A stretch of 64,000 bases of DNA from Camelus bactrianus (Eukaryota > Chordata > Mammalia > Artiodactyla > Camelidae): NCBI RefSeq assembly GCF_048773025.1, contig NC_133545.1, forward strand, positions 83,264,501 to 83,328,500, read 5' to 3'. The notes below the pieces were generated by a model. The model searched no databases. It saw only the letters and a list, made by a program, of their open reading frames with translations, and had not been told where the DNA came from. Below, piece after piece: positions 42,561-64,000 of this stretch (the first letter of the stretch is position 1; each line of letters begins with the position of its first letter). The position numbers and the translations under genes were made by a program.

Positions 42561-42850
42561 CAGCTGGGTGTGACCCGTGACTGAGTTCCGGCCAAGGCCA
42601 ATGGAATGAACTTGGAGCTTTGTGTGAGCTTCTAGAAAGAGCTTTTAAAGAAAGAAAGAGACTGAGCTGGGATGATGCAATAATGGCTGGATCTCAAGCA
42701 GCTGTTTTGCATCATGAGCTGGAAGGCAGATGTTGAGAATGGAGAAGCAACAAAATAAAAGGAAGGAGACCCCGGGCCGGTCTTCATCTTGAAGCTCACA
42801 GATAGGACCAGCCTCAATTCCTGAGATCCATTTGGTGTTCACCCGCTGTC
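42561..42850. repeat. Possible old LTR/MER-type repeat
   Basis: GTGACCCGTGACTGAGTTCCGGCC, AGCAGCTGTTTTGCATCATGAGCTGGAAG and GAGAAGCAACAAAATAAAAGG resemble a common ancient mammalian repeat; family not assigned. Confidence 0.4.
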
Positions 42851-42954
42851 ATGCTCCTCACCAATACCAGTGCCATGCTTTTTCCTCTACTCAGTTCCAA
42901 CTAGTTCCCGGACTGTTGTCTGTCTCACAAGACCCTGTTAAGGTATTAACCTGC

Positions 42955-43090
42955 ATTTAGCCATTTAATCAATATTTACTCAGGACTTCTGTGTGCCAAG
43001 GGGGATGTGGTAGTAAATATCACAGCCCCCAACCCTTGGTCTTGTGAAGCAGGCATTGGTGGGGAGACAGATGATAAACATCTGAAATAA
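42955..43090 (+). repeat. Ancient L2-like fragment
   Basis: ATTTACTCAGGACTTCTGTGTGCC...GGGGAGACAGATGATAAACATC resembles the same L2-type text as at 37195. Confidence 0.45.
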
Positions 43091-43099
43091 GTGTTAGTG

Positions 43100-43560
43100 A
43101 TTCTGAGTAACCAACCACCCAGCTCAGCAGATTAAAACAATCACATTTATTAGCTCACCCGCCTGCCAGCTGTCGGACAGCTCTGCCCATCCGAGCCTGG
43201 CTTGGCCGGGCTCGCTGGTTTCCCTCGTGCATCCCGCTGGCCGGGGTGTCCTGTGTTGCCTGACCTCGGCTCTGCCCTCCTCTGGTCTTGTCCTCCCGTG
43301 GGCTAGCCCGAGTGTGCTCTCACATTTCTGGAAGATTGGGGGGAAGAGTAGCGGGGATACTGCAAGCGTTATTTCAAGCCTCTCCTTGGACCCCGCCTGT
43401 TCGTGTCTGACTGGCTAAAGCAATCCCATGGCCAAGCCTGTAGTCAGAGTGGGAGGGGCCTACACGGTCACAGAGCACAGGGCAAAGGGCATGGGCACAG
43501 GAAGGCCACTTCATTGTAGCCATTAATGCCGTCAGTATAGCCCAATGGGTCCATATGTCA
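43100..43560 (-). repeat. Possible old LTR-type repeat, reverse
   Basis: AGCAGATTAAAACAATCACATTTATTAGCTCAC is typical of the 3' end of MaLR-like LTRs in reverse. The rest is weak. Confidence 0.4.
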
Positions 43561-43734
43561 AAAGCAAAGTAGGGGAGTGGGATGGGTTGTTCTGGCAGAT
43601 ATAGGGAAGGGCTGCCCTAAATCAGGAACGTGTTGTATTAGTCTGGGTGGACAGCGAAGGTTGGGATACACAGGAGCACCGAGGCCCTCTGTCCTACCAG
43701 GCACCTATGGGGTGGCCCCCTGGGGATCAGCTGC

Positions 43735-44145
43735 TTTAGCAGCTGCATTGATCAGGGTTCCCCAGCAAAGCAGAACATATCCACATAGAGAGGGATTTAT
43801 TACGGATTGGCCCACATGATGATGGAGGCTGAGAAGTCCTGCCATCTGCCTTCTGCAGGCTGGAGGCCCAGGAGAACTGTTGGTCAGTTCAGTCCAAACC
43901 TAAAGGCCTGAGAACCAGGAGTGCCGGTGTCTGAGGGTAGGAGATAGACATCCCAACTCAAGCAGAGATTGGGGTCACCCTCCCTGGGGAGGCCCGTTGG
44001 CTTTTCTTAGTTCACTGATTCAGACCAGTGATTCTCTTTTGGGAACGCCCTCACAGATACACCCAGAAATAATTTTTCACCAGCTATCTGGGCATCCCTT
44101 AACCCAGTTAGAGGACTCACAAAATTAGCTATCCCAGTGGGTTTC
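43735..44145 (-). repeat. Old LTR-type repeat, reverse
   Basis: GCATTGATCAGGGTTCCCCAGC, GAGAGGGATTTATTACGGATTGGC, GATGGAGGCTGAGAAGTCC and GGGCATCCCTTAACCCAGTTAGAG match a widespread old LTR-type mammalian repeat in reverse; subfamily not assigned. Confidence 0.55.
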
Positions 44146-44221
44146 TGTTCTTTGTAGTCAAGTAATCCTTAATGACAGTATTCCTGGTACCACCTCCACC
44201 AGGAGGGTCTTAGTCTTTGAG

Positions 44222-44510
44222 AATTTTTTTTTTAAACTGAAGTATAGTCATTTACAGTGTGTCAATTTCTGGTGTACAGCATAATGTTTCAGTCATATAT
44301 GTACATACACATATTTGTTTTCACATGCTTTTTCATTATAGGTTAATCTTCATGAATTTGATATTGGAAGAGTAGTACTCAGTGTATTTTAATTTGCATT
44401 TGCATAATTTTTAGTAAGGTCACCATTTTTACACGTTTATTGGCCACTTAACATTTCTTCTTTCGTGAATTGCCTGACTGTGTCTCGTGGCTCACTTTAA
44501 AAAATGGAAA
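44222..44510 (-). mobile_element. L1 3'-end pieces, reverse
   Basis: 44222-44345 is the L1 3' terminus in reverse (AAACTGAAGTATAGTC, TCAATTTCTGGTGTACAGC). 44385-44510 (TTTGCATTTGCATAATTTTTAG, TTTATTGGCCACTTAAC) is older L1 ORF2 text in reverse. Confidence 0.75.
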
Positions 44511-44584
44511 CAAGGTCAAATTCCCTTTAAAAATGTAAAGAACTTAATTTAATGGTTTCCCTTTATTGAGAAATTACTATTTTT

Positions 44585-44730
44585 CAGGCACAGCTTTCAA
44601 GATTTATCTCAATAAATCCTTGTACTCTTTTCATGAGAGACTGACAGTGTCATTATGAACCCATTGTACAGAGGAGAGAAACTGAGGCTCAGAGAGAGGC
44701 TCTGAGGCCACAGCCAGCTCCTAACATGTT
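44585..44730. repeat. MIR-like fragment
   Basis: CCCATTGTACAGAGGAGAGAAACTGAGGCTCAGAGAG: reverse MIR core. Confidence 0.55.
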
Positions 44731-44902
44731 TGCTTTCTGACCTAGGTATGCAGATCTGTTTCCAGTGTTTTGTTTGCCTTTTAATTTCACTTTCAGGATA
44801 TTTTGAACAGAAAGCTAGAGCTTTCGTGCGACCAAAATTCTCCATCCTTCTGCAGTTTCTGCCCGAAAGACTTCCCCCGTGAAGATTATAAGCCCAGATT
44901 CT

Positions 44903-45018
44903 TGAGGTGGGTATAGCTCAGTGGTAGCGCGCATGCCTAGTGCACACAAGGTTCAATCTCTCAGTACCTCCATTAAAACAAATAAATAAACCTAATTACC
45001 CACCCCACCCCCGAAATA
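44903..45018 (+). repeat. Camelid tRNA-derived SINE
   Basis: GGTGGGTATAGCTCAGTGGTAG, CCTCCATTAAAACAAATAAATAAACC. Flanks AGCCCAGATTC (44891-44901) and AGCACAGATTC (about 45019-45029) fit a target duplication. Confidence 0.9.
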
Positions 45019-45029
45019 AGCACAGATTC

Positions 45030-45879
45030 CTATTCCTATGTTTTCTTTTACTACTTCGATGGTTTCTCTGTTAACATCTACATCTTTAATCCATCGGGAG
45101 TCAATTTAGATGAAGGTGGGAGGAACAGTCAACATTCCTTTTCCACTAGAGCCTGTTTGGAATCGAACAACCCTTCTTCTAACACTGGCTGATTGTCACA
45201 TGACGCTGCCACACACCCTTGCCCTCATCCCTGTCTGCGGGCTGCAGAATTACTCAGACGCTGGAAGCCCGCCTCCCGCCCCCTCAGCCCATCAGCCCCC
45301 CTGTGGCTGCAGTGACCACCCCCCTCAGTCTCCCCAGGGGCTGGGTCCTGCGGTGAGTGGAAGGAATTCGGGTGAACTCTGCTCACTCAGCAGTCCAGGC
45401 CTGGGGGAGTTGGGCGGGGGCACCGGACTGTGGAAAATCACATGTGGTTTTCAAGTTGTCAGAAACCAGGAAAATCATTCTGCCAGTTGTGCGGATGGCT
45501 AGACGCTGTCTGGGAGACCCCAGCTCCCGTGGCTCTGGGAGCCGCCCACCTTGTGAGCTGAGCAGCCTTATCCCCGGGTAACGTCCAGACTGCAGGCGGG
45601 AGAGGGCCTCTCCTGAGAAGGAGGAGCGGAGGGGCGGGATGGACCTGGGTCCTTCTCCTTTGGTCCCTGGAGGCAGACTCAGGACTCCAGGAGACTGGGA
45701 GGGTCTCTTCCAGGCCTCCCGGGTTCTGCTACTCCAGTCCCAGTGCTCTGTGGCTGCCCCAGTTAGAACTGGGACACACTGGCCGAGACACCAGGGTGGC
45801 TCCTGGTAATGCCAGGCCTCAGCAGGAGGAGCTGGTGCCCCCATGGCCTGATGCCAGAGGCTGTGTAACAGGGATGGAA
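45030..45879. other. Intergenic, no gene recognised
   Basis: Starts with AT-rich text (45030-45110), possibly the rest of an L1, then GC-rich unique sequence. Confidence 0.35.
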
Positions 45880-46020
45880 AGAGCATTCAGTCTGGCCACA
45901 CAGACATGCCATCACTGACATGCTGTGACCTGGGCATGTCACTTCTCCCTGGGCCTCAGATTCCTCCCTGGAAAATGGGGAAAGATGGTGCCTGCACTCA
46001 ACAAGCGTTAATCACCATCA
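45880..46020 (+). repeat. MIR SINE fragment
   Basis: GTGACCTGGGCATGTCACTTCTCCCTGGGCCTCAG...GGAAAATGGGGAAAGATG: forward MIR order. Confidence 0.65.
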
Positions 46021-49000
46021 CTGCCCAGCCTACTGCCCACATGGGACGGGACCTGAGACAAGGGCAACTGACATGAGGACTCTTAGCCTGGGGGGGCAGA
46101 GTCTCCCCCACTGGGATCCCCTCTTTCCCTTTCTCCCATAGGGCAGGACTCCACTTCCTGGTGGGAGGCCATTGCCCTCCCTTGTGCCCTCTGCTCCAGG
46201 GCGTCCAGTTGCTAACTTCCTGTTTGCCCTGGCCTGAATGTCTTCAGAGGAAGGCCACCCCAGGAAGGCCTGGACCTTGTTGAAAGCTCCATGGAGACCT
46301 GCCAGCGAGCAAACGAGCTGCAGAGTCACAAACTCACAGATGTGTGTACACGATGGGGACCCAGGAGGTGAGGGGACTGAAGCTGTGGCAGGGTGGGGAC
46401 TGGGAGGTGGAGAGCAATGACATCACGGACTTTTGGGACTCAGGGACCTGGGATGAGACAGCCTCCTGCTGACATGGCAGGCAGTCCTGGCAGGACAGCT
46501 GGGGACATCTTTTCAGGCACTTGGAAAGCTGAGATGTGGTGCCCCTGGGTGCAGATATTTGGCTGAAACCTTTAGAAGGATGAGTTCCCTGTGAAGCCCA
46601 GAGCGTGGCTCTTCCCTTTCGGGGCCGTATTTTAGGAGAGGCCACCTAGGGTTCGGGGCATCCTCCCCAAGGGACCCCTGCATCCCCTGGACGTGCAGAT
46701 TGAGCGCTTGGATGGGGCCTGTCCATCTCCGTCTCTCCGTGTCATGGGGAGATGTGGTCATTACATTTGTAGGACCGGAACCCTGAGGTCTGGAGAGGGG
46801 AGGGGGCCACGGTCACCTGGGGCCCACCCAGGGGTGGGACTGACCCTCATACCTCCCAAGGCTCTGGCCAGAGTTGCCCGGAGACCCAAACTGTCAGATC
46901 TGCAAAGACAGAAAGTAACCTTGCCTGACTGCACTGGCTGAATGAGAGGGGCTCCCTATCAGGGGCGGGGGAGTCTCCAGTAGTCCTAGAGCCACCCCCC
47001 ACCCTCCACCGCTTACAGCCTGAGAAAACCAAGTTATTTAAGGTCACGGTTTTAAATGTCTTCCCTCCCCCTCCTGTGGGACTGACCCCTCTACAGTGGG
47101 AAGAGGGTGGGTTCCATTCCTTCCCATTTCTGCTCCACCTGCTCACCCCCCTCCCAATACGGGAGCTTCTGGCCCCCTACCCCGCTGCGCCAGGGCATTA
47201 TTGGAAGGAGCAAAGTGGCCCCACGTGATAGCTTTGCCTACCTGTCCCCTCACCCCCACCTCACCCTTCACTGCACCTATTCCTTCCAGATGGGCCTCAC
47301 TGCAGCCCCTGCTCCTGTCCCCAAGTGGGGGCAACCCCTCCAGCTCTCTCTCCTGGGGACCGCCCACCCTGGCAGGCTGCCCTCCTGGCATGATTCTTTC
47401 CCAATGGCCCTCAGAGATGAGCTCTTGTCCATTGAGCTAAACAGCACTCACCCCAGCCCAATCAGGGGTCAGGGCGCAGGCCACGCCCCCTTCTCGCCAT
47501 GCCACGCCCCCTTCTCGCCCGTCAGTGGGCTCCACCGGCCTGACCCTGACAAGGCTGCAGGAGAGCCCCATGCACCCTCTTCAGCCCAAGTCATCTCCCC
47601 CAAGGACTCCCCTTCCCCACTCCGGAAGCAGCGAGGGGAGGTAGGTCCACCAGGGTGAGATGCTGCCTTGCCTCTGTCTGTCAAGCCCAGTCCTGCTATG
47701 GCCTGGAGGGCAGACCTCACTGCGAGGGCCTGGGCCGGAAAGGCCCAGCCTTTTCTTAAGAAGCTGGAGGTGGGGGTTAGGGGTGGGGTGAGGAGCCCCA
47801 GGATGTCCCGCAGACTCCCAACTAGCTCAGGAGAGCCCTGGGACATGGATCCAGATGCCCCACCCGCTGGCAGAGGACACTGGAAGGGTGAGTGGTAGCC
47901 CAAAAGACCACAAGCTCCCACCCTTTGGCCTGCCTCTTCCTGGCCTGGGCTGCCGCCCGTGGGGAGTTTGGTTTAGAGGACAGGGGTCCTCAGCACATGG
48001 GAGTCCCCTGATGGGCCCAGGTCTGCCGGACTTCCTAGGTGCAGGTCAGAAAGCTGAGAGGAGTCCCAGCCTTGCCCTCTGTGGGGAGATATTAGCCCAG
48101 CACAGAGAGCAGTACCCCACAGCTCCGCCTGCCCAGACCTTCGGGGGGAGGGGGAGAGGTGGGGAGAGGCCCCAACTCCCTGCCTACCCCACCCCCCGGG
48201 GCCCAGCTCCCCACAAGGCCTCTGCTCATGTTCTTGTTGGTGACTCACTGTGGCTGAGGAAAAGGTTCTTTCTATTTCTTTTCAATTTTTTCATGGCTTC
48301 TATTTTCCCTGGCAGAGAACGTTGAACCCAAATCTGATCCATGTGTGAGCCAGCTGAACTCGGGAGCTGTTCCCAGGGAAGTGACGCGCCACAGCCGCCC
48401 ACCACACCCCCCACCACCACCCCCAGCCTTGGGCCTCCCTTTTTGACACATTCAGCTGGGGGCAACAGAGCAAATTCCAAGACGAAGTTTCGAGAACGAT
48501 GATTCACAGGCCCGCCGAGGACATTTATGGGTAAGAGCTTGCTTCATCCTACTGCTGCCAGGACCAACCCCGGGGACACATGGCAGGGTGAGGACAGCAC
48601 AGAGACAAGGAGGCCTGACCGGGGGGATGGGGGTGGAGATGCACCAAAAGCCTAGGTGTGTGGACTTGGTCTCCTAAGGGAAGTGACAAGAGCTGGGAGC
48701 TGGGCTGTGAGCGCCGACATGCTCGGCCCAGCATGTGCACAGTCCCCGTTCGGTCTGCACAGCGAGGGCACGGGGAACCGTGAGGTTCCTTGCTGTGATC
48801 AGATGGATGGCCAGGAGGGAGGAGATGGGATTTGACTCTGGGGACCAGCTATTGACACAGTCCCATTGCCTTTTTAAGTATGAACAAGTGAGCCAGTGAA
48901 AAGCAAAGGAAGGGCTTTGAAAGGAAGAGGTGAGGGGAGGCAGAGACCCCCGGGGTCCTGTCCCCCATCTGGAGCTAAGCCAGCTGCCCCCACACTCTCC

Positions 49001-50380
49001 CTGCCTGCCACCTGTGCAGCATCCCAGGGGCTCCTGGGTTTTCTCAACCAGGCCAAATCCTCACAGACGACATTGTCTCAGGGTTGACGGCTGCTAAATT
49101 TGGCCCATGGGCTCAGGTGTGCTTTTTCTTGCTTCTTCATTCCTTCAAGGAGGAATGTTCTGGGAGCTCTGGCCTTGGGTGTCATGCCCATTTGGGGCAG
49201 CCAACATTTGCCCTTCAAGAAGCCTTAGGGAAATATCAGGCACACATATCATAACTCCTTATGCCAGCACCCATGACAGACATTACTAATCGATCATGGG
49301 ATTCTCTGACTCCCCTGTCTCCCTGGGGTCCACGTGGTAGCTGGGGCCTTTGTAAATACAGTTTTAAAAAACTGGGTTCTGGTAAGAGGAAGGAGAGGAA
49401 TGGCTGTTTGTCCTTGTTGGGATCTCAGCTGGTAAGAGAGCAGTGTATCCCTAGAGGTGAAGCCATGTTCATTGTGGGATATAGTAAAAGAAATTCTAGG
49501 GAAGGGGGCCTGACCCCAAATATCTATGACTCCTATTTGGGTGGAGAATGACCCATTCCCATGGCAGATCCCAGAACACAGCTTCAATGTGTTGAAGGCA
49601 CACATCCTCTCTCCCCAGCTGGTCCATGTCCTCAGGGGTGGTAACTGTTGTCCTCTGCCTTTGTGGCCCCTACATCTTCCACATGGAGCTGGGCTCACAG
49701 GCACTGCCCCTAAAGTGTCCCATTGATCCAACCTGGCTTCACCTGCGGCTGCACCACCTGCTAGAGAGAAGCTCGATAAACTGCTGCCTCCCACCTCCTG
49801 AGGGTTCTTAATCTGGGATCCCTCCCTCTGATGCTGGGAGTGCAGGGGAGGGCAAGAACCCCCTGTTGTGTGGAAATTGCTGTGTAAGTGCTGAGTCACT
49901 CCACACCCCTAACAGCCCATTTCTATGAATTATACACACAAGTTAATAAAATTTGAACGGAATCTCCTCCCTCTGTGCTCCCTCTCGGACCCCCTCCAAA
50001 TTTGGTCTTGTGTGTGTCAGGACCTCGGGAGGGGCCGGATAACCTTACATGGGGGCTCCTACCCCCAGCAGAGCAGTTAGCCTGCCCCGAGGGCAGTTTT
50101 CTCAACGGAGTGAATTCACAAAGTGTGGTCCCTCCCCTGGGACCGGCCCAGGGCTGGGCTCTTCATGGTTCTGGGAGGTTAGTTGGATGTCTGAATGAAG
50201 GCTGGTGACAGTTCGCAGAGCTGCCAGGCCAAGGCTCAGAGAAAGGGAAGCCTGGGTTGGCCCTCAAGACCCTTCTGCGGGTCCCGAGATGGGGAGGGTC
50301 CCTGAAGCCAGAGGCTGTGGTTTGGATCTGCTCTCAGGGTTCCCGGTCACCTCCAGCGGGCTCTGTGGCATCTTGCCTCC
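46021..50380. other. Upstream flank of AEBP1, no gene recognised
   Basis: About 4.3 kb of mostly unique GC-rich sequence with very few repeats compared with the rest of the window. A small AT-rich island at 48255-48315 interrupts it. Many open frames occur by composition, but none shows a familiar domain or splice-consistent structure. This is the likely place for AEBP1 regulatory elements; nothing proves it. Confidence 0.45.
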
Positions 50381-50399
50381 AGTTCCCGTCTGGCTTGGG

Positions 50400-60422
<10,023 letters not shown>

Positions 60423-60678
60423 GAACAGGTCTGCCAACACGCGAGCTTGCACTAGTAGTCACGTCGTCGCCTCGGCCAGCTCAGCCGCCATCAGCACACG
60501 GAGGGCCCCCTGGTGTGGCCCTGCCAGGGTGGGCGTGAATGTGACCAAGAGAGAAGAGCCAGGGCCTGCGGCAGGCGCCTGCTCCGCCTGCAGGCCGCGT
60601 GGGCCACTGCAGGGCTGGGATGGGGCAGGTTGAGCCAGCCTGGGAGCCGACTTCTCTACCACCTGCCCAGGCCACACC

Positions 60679-60684
60679 AATAAA
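60679..60684 (+). terminator. AEBP1: AEBP1 poly(A) signal
   Basis: AATAAA in CACACCAATAAACCAAG, about 257 bp after the stop codon; gives a 3' UTR of about 280 nt. Confidence 0.8.
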
Positions 60685-60843
60685 CCAAGCTCATGGCAGA
60701 TGTGTCCTGACCACTTGCCATTCTGACCAGCGGGGAGAGGGGAGGAGGAGGAGGGAGGCTCCCATTTGCCACGGGCTTCGTCCACAGGAGTGCCCTGGCC
60801 CAGCACCAGCTCTGCACAGCTCAACACCAGCAGACAGTCAGGC

Positions 60844-60849
60844 TTTATT
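60844..60849 (-). terminator. POLD2: POLD2 poly(A) signal
   Basis: AATAAA on the minus strand (TTTATT on +), 82 bp past the POLD2 stop. It faces the AEBP1 signal with about 160 bp between them. Confidence 0.8.
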
Positions 60850-60930
60850 TACAAAGCAAGAGCTGCCACAGTGCTGACGCCACAGGGAAGGGATGGCCAG
60901 GGCCTCCCTGGACAAGGCTGCCTTTGAGAG

Positions 60931-63900
60931 TCAGGGGCCCAGACCCAGGCCTCCCAGGTCCTCTTCCTCTGCCCCGAAGCCGGAGAAGCTGATGGGCTGG
61001 CAGGCCAGGCTGCGCAGATTCACAAGGCAGGCGGTCTGTGTGGTGCTGAAGTCCGGGACAGCCACCAACAACACTGTCTGGTCCTCAGGGCCTGGAAGGA
61101 AGCCACGTGGGAGCCCACCTTAGATTCTGCGTGAGCCCTCCTTGAAAGGAAGTCACCAGAATTAAGCAGGAGTTCCCCATCAGCATCATGGGACCGCTGA
61201 CCCCAGAAGCTCCTTTGGACCAGAAATGAAAAGGGCCAAGGACACCATAAAGGTCCAAGGCTTAAGCCACGCTGACCAGAATGAGCTCTGGCTTGGCAAT
61301 GTCAGCCCGGGCCCGGCACGCTCACTCAGCCACCACCAGGCAGAGCTGGGGGGCGTCCACCCCAATGGGGCCTGGGCACGCCAACAGACGCTTACTCTGT
61401 GAGCCTTGGCCCCGGTTGAGAGCACATCTCATGACAGCTCAGGCCTGGGGTCCCCACAAGATGAAACTTACCTTGGATGATTTTGGAGCCAAAACTGGGG
61501 GTGTTGCCACAAAAGTAGACATGAGGGCACTCCAGAAAGATGAACGGGTCCGTTTTGTAGAAAGGGTAACAACCTGGATAAGAAGGACCCACAGCTGAGA
61601 GGGGGACTTCTCAGCCTCAGCACAGGGGACATCTGCACGTTTAGGTGAGGCTGTCCCATGTAGGACGTGGGGCGCCATCTCGCACGCGTGACCCTGGCAG
61701 CATGATGTCATGACAAAAATGCCTTCAGACATTGCCACGTGACCTCAGAGCCAGTGCACTCTGCTGCTGCCGCCTTCGCCCCTCTGGGTGGGCCCGGGGG
61801 CAGGGGACAGTGCTCTGACAGCCCAAGCTCCCAATATGCTCGCATTGCCTTCGGCCATAAGCAGGGCCTTGGCCAGAAACAGAGATAAGATTCCAGAGTA
61901 GCTCCGAAAACAAACATCAAGTTTTGGGGCGTTTTTCCTTAGACAGGTCCCGACAAGGCTGGTGGGTGCAAATCCACGCTGGGAGCCCTCTGAGCATCAC
62001 GGGAGCCCTTTTAGGCCTTCTCTGGCCCTCTGCCCCGACCCCACATATCTGAGTCCCATCACCTAGGGTGTCAGGAGCCGTGGGGCTGATGTGACGGACT
62101 TGCAGGGTCCACTCCAGGATCTCCAAGTGATCCTCCATGCTGCTGTACCGGAAAATGTCACTCACGTTCTGCCCCGATGTCCCCAAGAATCTGCAAGGCA
62201 AGGCTCAGCTGACCCCCTCCTGGGGGGCCGCCGTCTGTGCTCCTCCCACAGCGGCCGGCCCACAGCTCCCCTGGTGCCCTCATGGCAGGGTTCTCAAGCC
62301 AACCTCAAAAAAAAGCCCCGTTCCAGGTGGGCCCCCCTGCAGCCCTGGGCCCAACCCTCCCCTCCTGGTGCCACTGAAGCAAAAGGCCAGGGGTCAGGCT
62401 GGGGTGCGGCTACCTGATTCCATCGATGGTGGCCTGGTAGGGGTTGGTGACCAGCTGGAGCGTGGCGTAGGCAGTGGCCAGTGGGAACATGCAGGGGTGC
62501 AGGGGCTGCTGGGGGAGCGTGTAGTTGGTTGGGTCAAATTCGCCGGGCATCACGTCCACGGGCACGGAGGCCTGGGGGGCGCAGGGCACAGGGCAGAGGA
62601 GTTAGCAGGGCCCAGCGCCCTCCACATGCACCCTACTGGGGTCCTCCTTCCCCAGCCTGCCTTCTAGTGCCCAACCACCGCAGTGTCAAAGACTCTGATC
62701 TCGAGCCCAGGCCGGCCCCCAGCTCACTCACACTCAGCTGCAGAAGGATCTCATCCAGCATCTTGACGGCCTCCACGCTGGCTGCCTGTGTTTTCTTGGT
62801 TAGGTACTTGGCCTGGGAGGAGAAGTCCATACGTAGGCTGTCAGGCTCCAAGGGAGACTTAGATCGAAAGGATGCCCAGAGTCCCTGCCAGGAGGGCTGA
62901 GAGCAGAGCAGAGCAAAGCCCCACCCACAGGAGGACAGTAAGAGTTCTTGGCAGTGAGCCTCCCTACTGTCCTCAGAAAGCAGGGCCTGAGCACAAGGTC
63001 AGGCCCCCAAGCACGGGCAGTCCCAGGGTCACTGCAGGGCACTTCCTGTTACACCTGCAAGACCCGTTTTGGGGAGGGAGGGGCTTGGATGTGGGCGGGT
63101 GGCGCCATACCTTGTTGATGGAGTCTCTGCTCTGGGTGTTGTGGCTGAGGAGGTTCCCCGCGAGGATGACCCGGGAGACGTGGGCTGCGCTGCACTGCTC
63201 CCCTTCGTCCCCAAGCTGCCCCGTCACCACATCCACCAGCAGCTGGGTGCCCAGCAGGCTCTCCCCACCGCCTCCACCCAAGCCCAGACCGGACACCAGC
63301 AGCACAAACCTGCAGAAGATGGGGTCCCCCTGGGTGCTGGGAAAGCAAGGGGCCCCCAGGAGGGCCGGGGGAGCTGCTGGTGGGGCTCCATCACCGTCAC
63401 GGGTGAGAAGGGGAGATGGGACCACTGACCCAGCCCTGGGTGACTGCTCCTCACCTGTCTGTGTCGAGGGGCCACGGGGGCTTCTGAGGGGCAAGCCCGG
63501 CAAAGCAGTGGTCCTCCACCAGGAACTTCCCGTCATCTCCCGTAGAGCCCAGCACGGCCAAGACTGTCCCTGGGGAGCAGCAGGGTCAGGCCCGGGAGCA
63601 GGGCCCGAAGGGCCACCACCTCCTTCCAGGCACCCAAACGGCAAAGCCAGATGCTCACAAGAGCATCTGCTTCCTGGGGTCACTGCCTTAGGGTGGAGGT
63701 GGGAGGAACTGACTGCCTACTTGGATGTCGCCCACCGCCTGAACCCAAATCACTCCAGGAATGCAGGTGTGCCAGCACCCAGGTGCTCGGCCACCCCCCG
63801 CCCCCACCTGTGACCAGCTTTGACACATCAATGGTGCCCTCCAGTTTGATCCGTTGCAATTCATCTTCCAATATCAGTTCATCGTCTGGGTGGATGTATT

Positions 63901-63931
63901 TACTCCGAGGAGGCTGGGGGAGCAGGTTGTG
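60931..63931 (-). CDS. POLD2: DNA polymerase delta subunit 2, p50 (last 8 coding exons; 5' part outside window)
   Basis: Accessory B-subunit of replicative DNA polymerase delta, bridging catalytic POLD1 and POLD3 in the nucleus. Exons on the minus strand: 63808-63931, 63455-63569, 63111-63309, 62732-62812, 62414-62571, 62063-62190, 61472-61573, 60931-61091. All GT-AG junctions are in frame. The protein runs from [18 protein letters not shown] through the OB fold and the calcineurin-like phosphoesterase fold ([73 protein letters not shown]) to GGLGLGP. It is nearly identical to human. The phosphoesterase fold is known to be catalytically inactive in this family. About 140 N-terminal residues lie to the right of the window. 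Confidence 0.97.
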
Positions 63932-64000
63932 CTGGAATTCGAAGACGGGAGTGGTCTTGGGGCCAGAGCCCACCAAGGCTCCAGTATGGCCCTGCAGACC
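63932..64000 (-). other. POLD2: POLD2 intron, incomplete
   Basis: The sequence upstream of the exon starting at 63931 ends in a CAG acceptor and lies in the intron to the missing upstream exons. Confidence 0.7.

Noticed and set aside
47107-47658. Possible small gene upstream of AEBP1
   Set aside because: No splice-consistent structure or recognisable domain; Pro/Ser-rich composition only.
62872-63813. 313-aa plus-strand open frame opposite POLD2
   Set aside because: Antisense shadow of GC-rich POLD2 exons and introns.

Overview
The window is nuclear DNA of a placental mammal, almost certainly a camelid (camel, llama or alpaca). The main lineage clue is a tRNA-derived SINE of the camelid Vic-1 type, with the text TATAGCTCAGTGGTAGAGC then GGGTT..AATCCCCAGTACCTCC and an A-rich tail. 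It occurs at least five times. The three genes are POLM, AEBP1 and POLD2, in the order and strands known for human 7p13: POLM (-), AEBP1 (+), POLD2 (-). I rebuilt exon structures by hand from splice sites, reading frame and the remembered human proteins. All junctions stay in frame: POLM 11 coding exons, 491 aa; AEBP1 21 coding exons, 1161 aa; POLD2 last eight exons, the rest lying beyond the right edge.

Layout. 1-15.0 kb is repeat-dominated: a diverged tandem satellite of about 115 bp runs forward at 1-5.0 kb and in reverse at 10.74-12.24 kb. Between and around the arrays are LINE-1 pieces in both orientations, SINEs and LTR copies. 15.75-23.25 kb is one old class I endogenous retrovirus carrying later L1, SINE and microsatellite insertions. 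23.5-31.4 kb is POLM, with a CpG-rich promoter at 31.0-31.6 kb. 31.6-50.3 kb is intergenic, with L1 3' ends, three consecutive MaLR-type LTRs, other old LTR-like repeats and MIR/L2 relics. 50.4-60.7 kb is AEBP1 with a CpG-island promoter. From 60.84 kb to the right edge is POLD2, tail-to-tail with AEBP1.

Function. POLM is a family X polymerase of end joining and V(D)J junction processing. POLD2 is the small (p50) subunit of replicative polymerase delta. AEBP1/ACLP is a secreted collagen-binding discoidin protein with a carboxypeptidase-like domain that appears inactive. They are neighbours by conserved synteny, not members of a pathway or operon.

Most interesting: the unclassified satellite with opposed arrays, per-unit TTCTAAGAA motifs and a recurrent retroelement insertion site; two GC-box plus octamer pairs in the POLM promoter; a POLM 3' flank interrupted by a retrovirus with no canonical poly(A) signal seen; and an enlarged Pro-Lys repeat in AEBP1. 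All identifications come from reading; no searches were run, and human comparisons are from memory.
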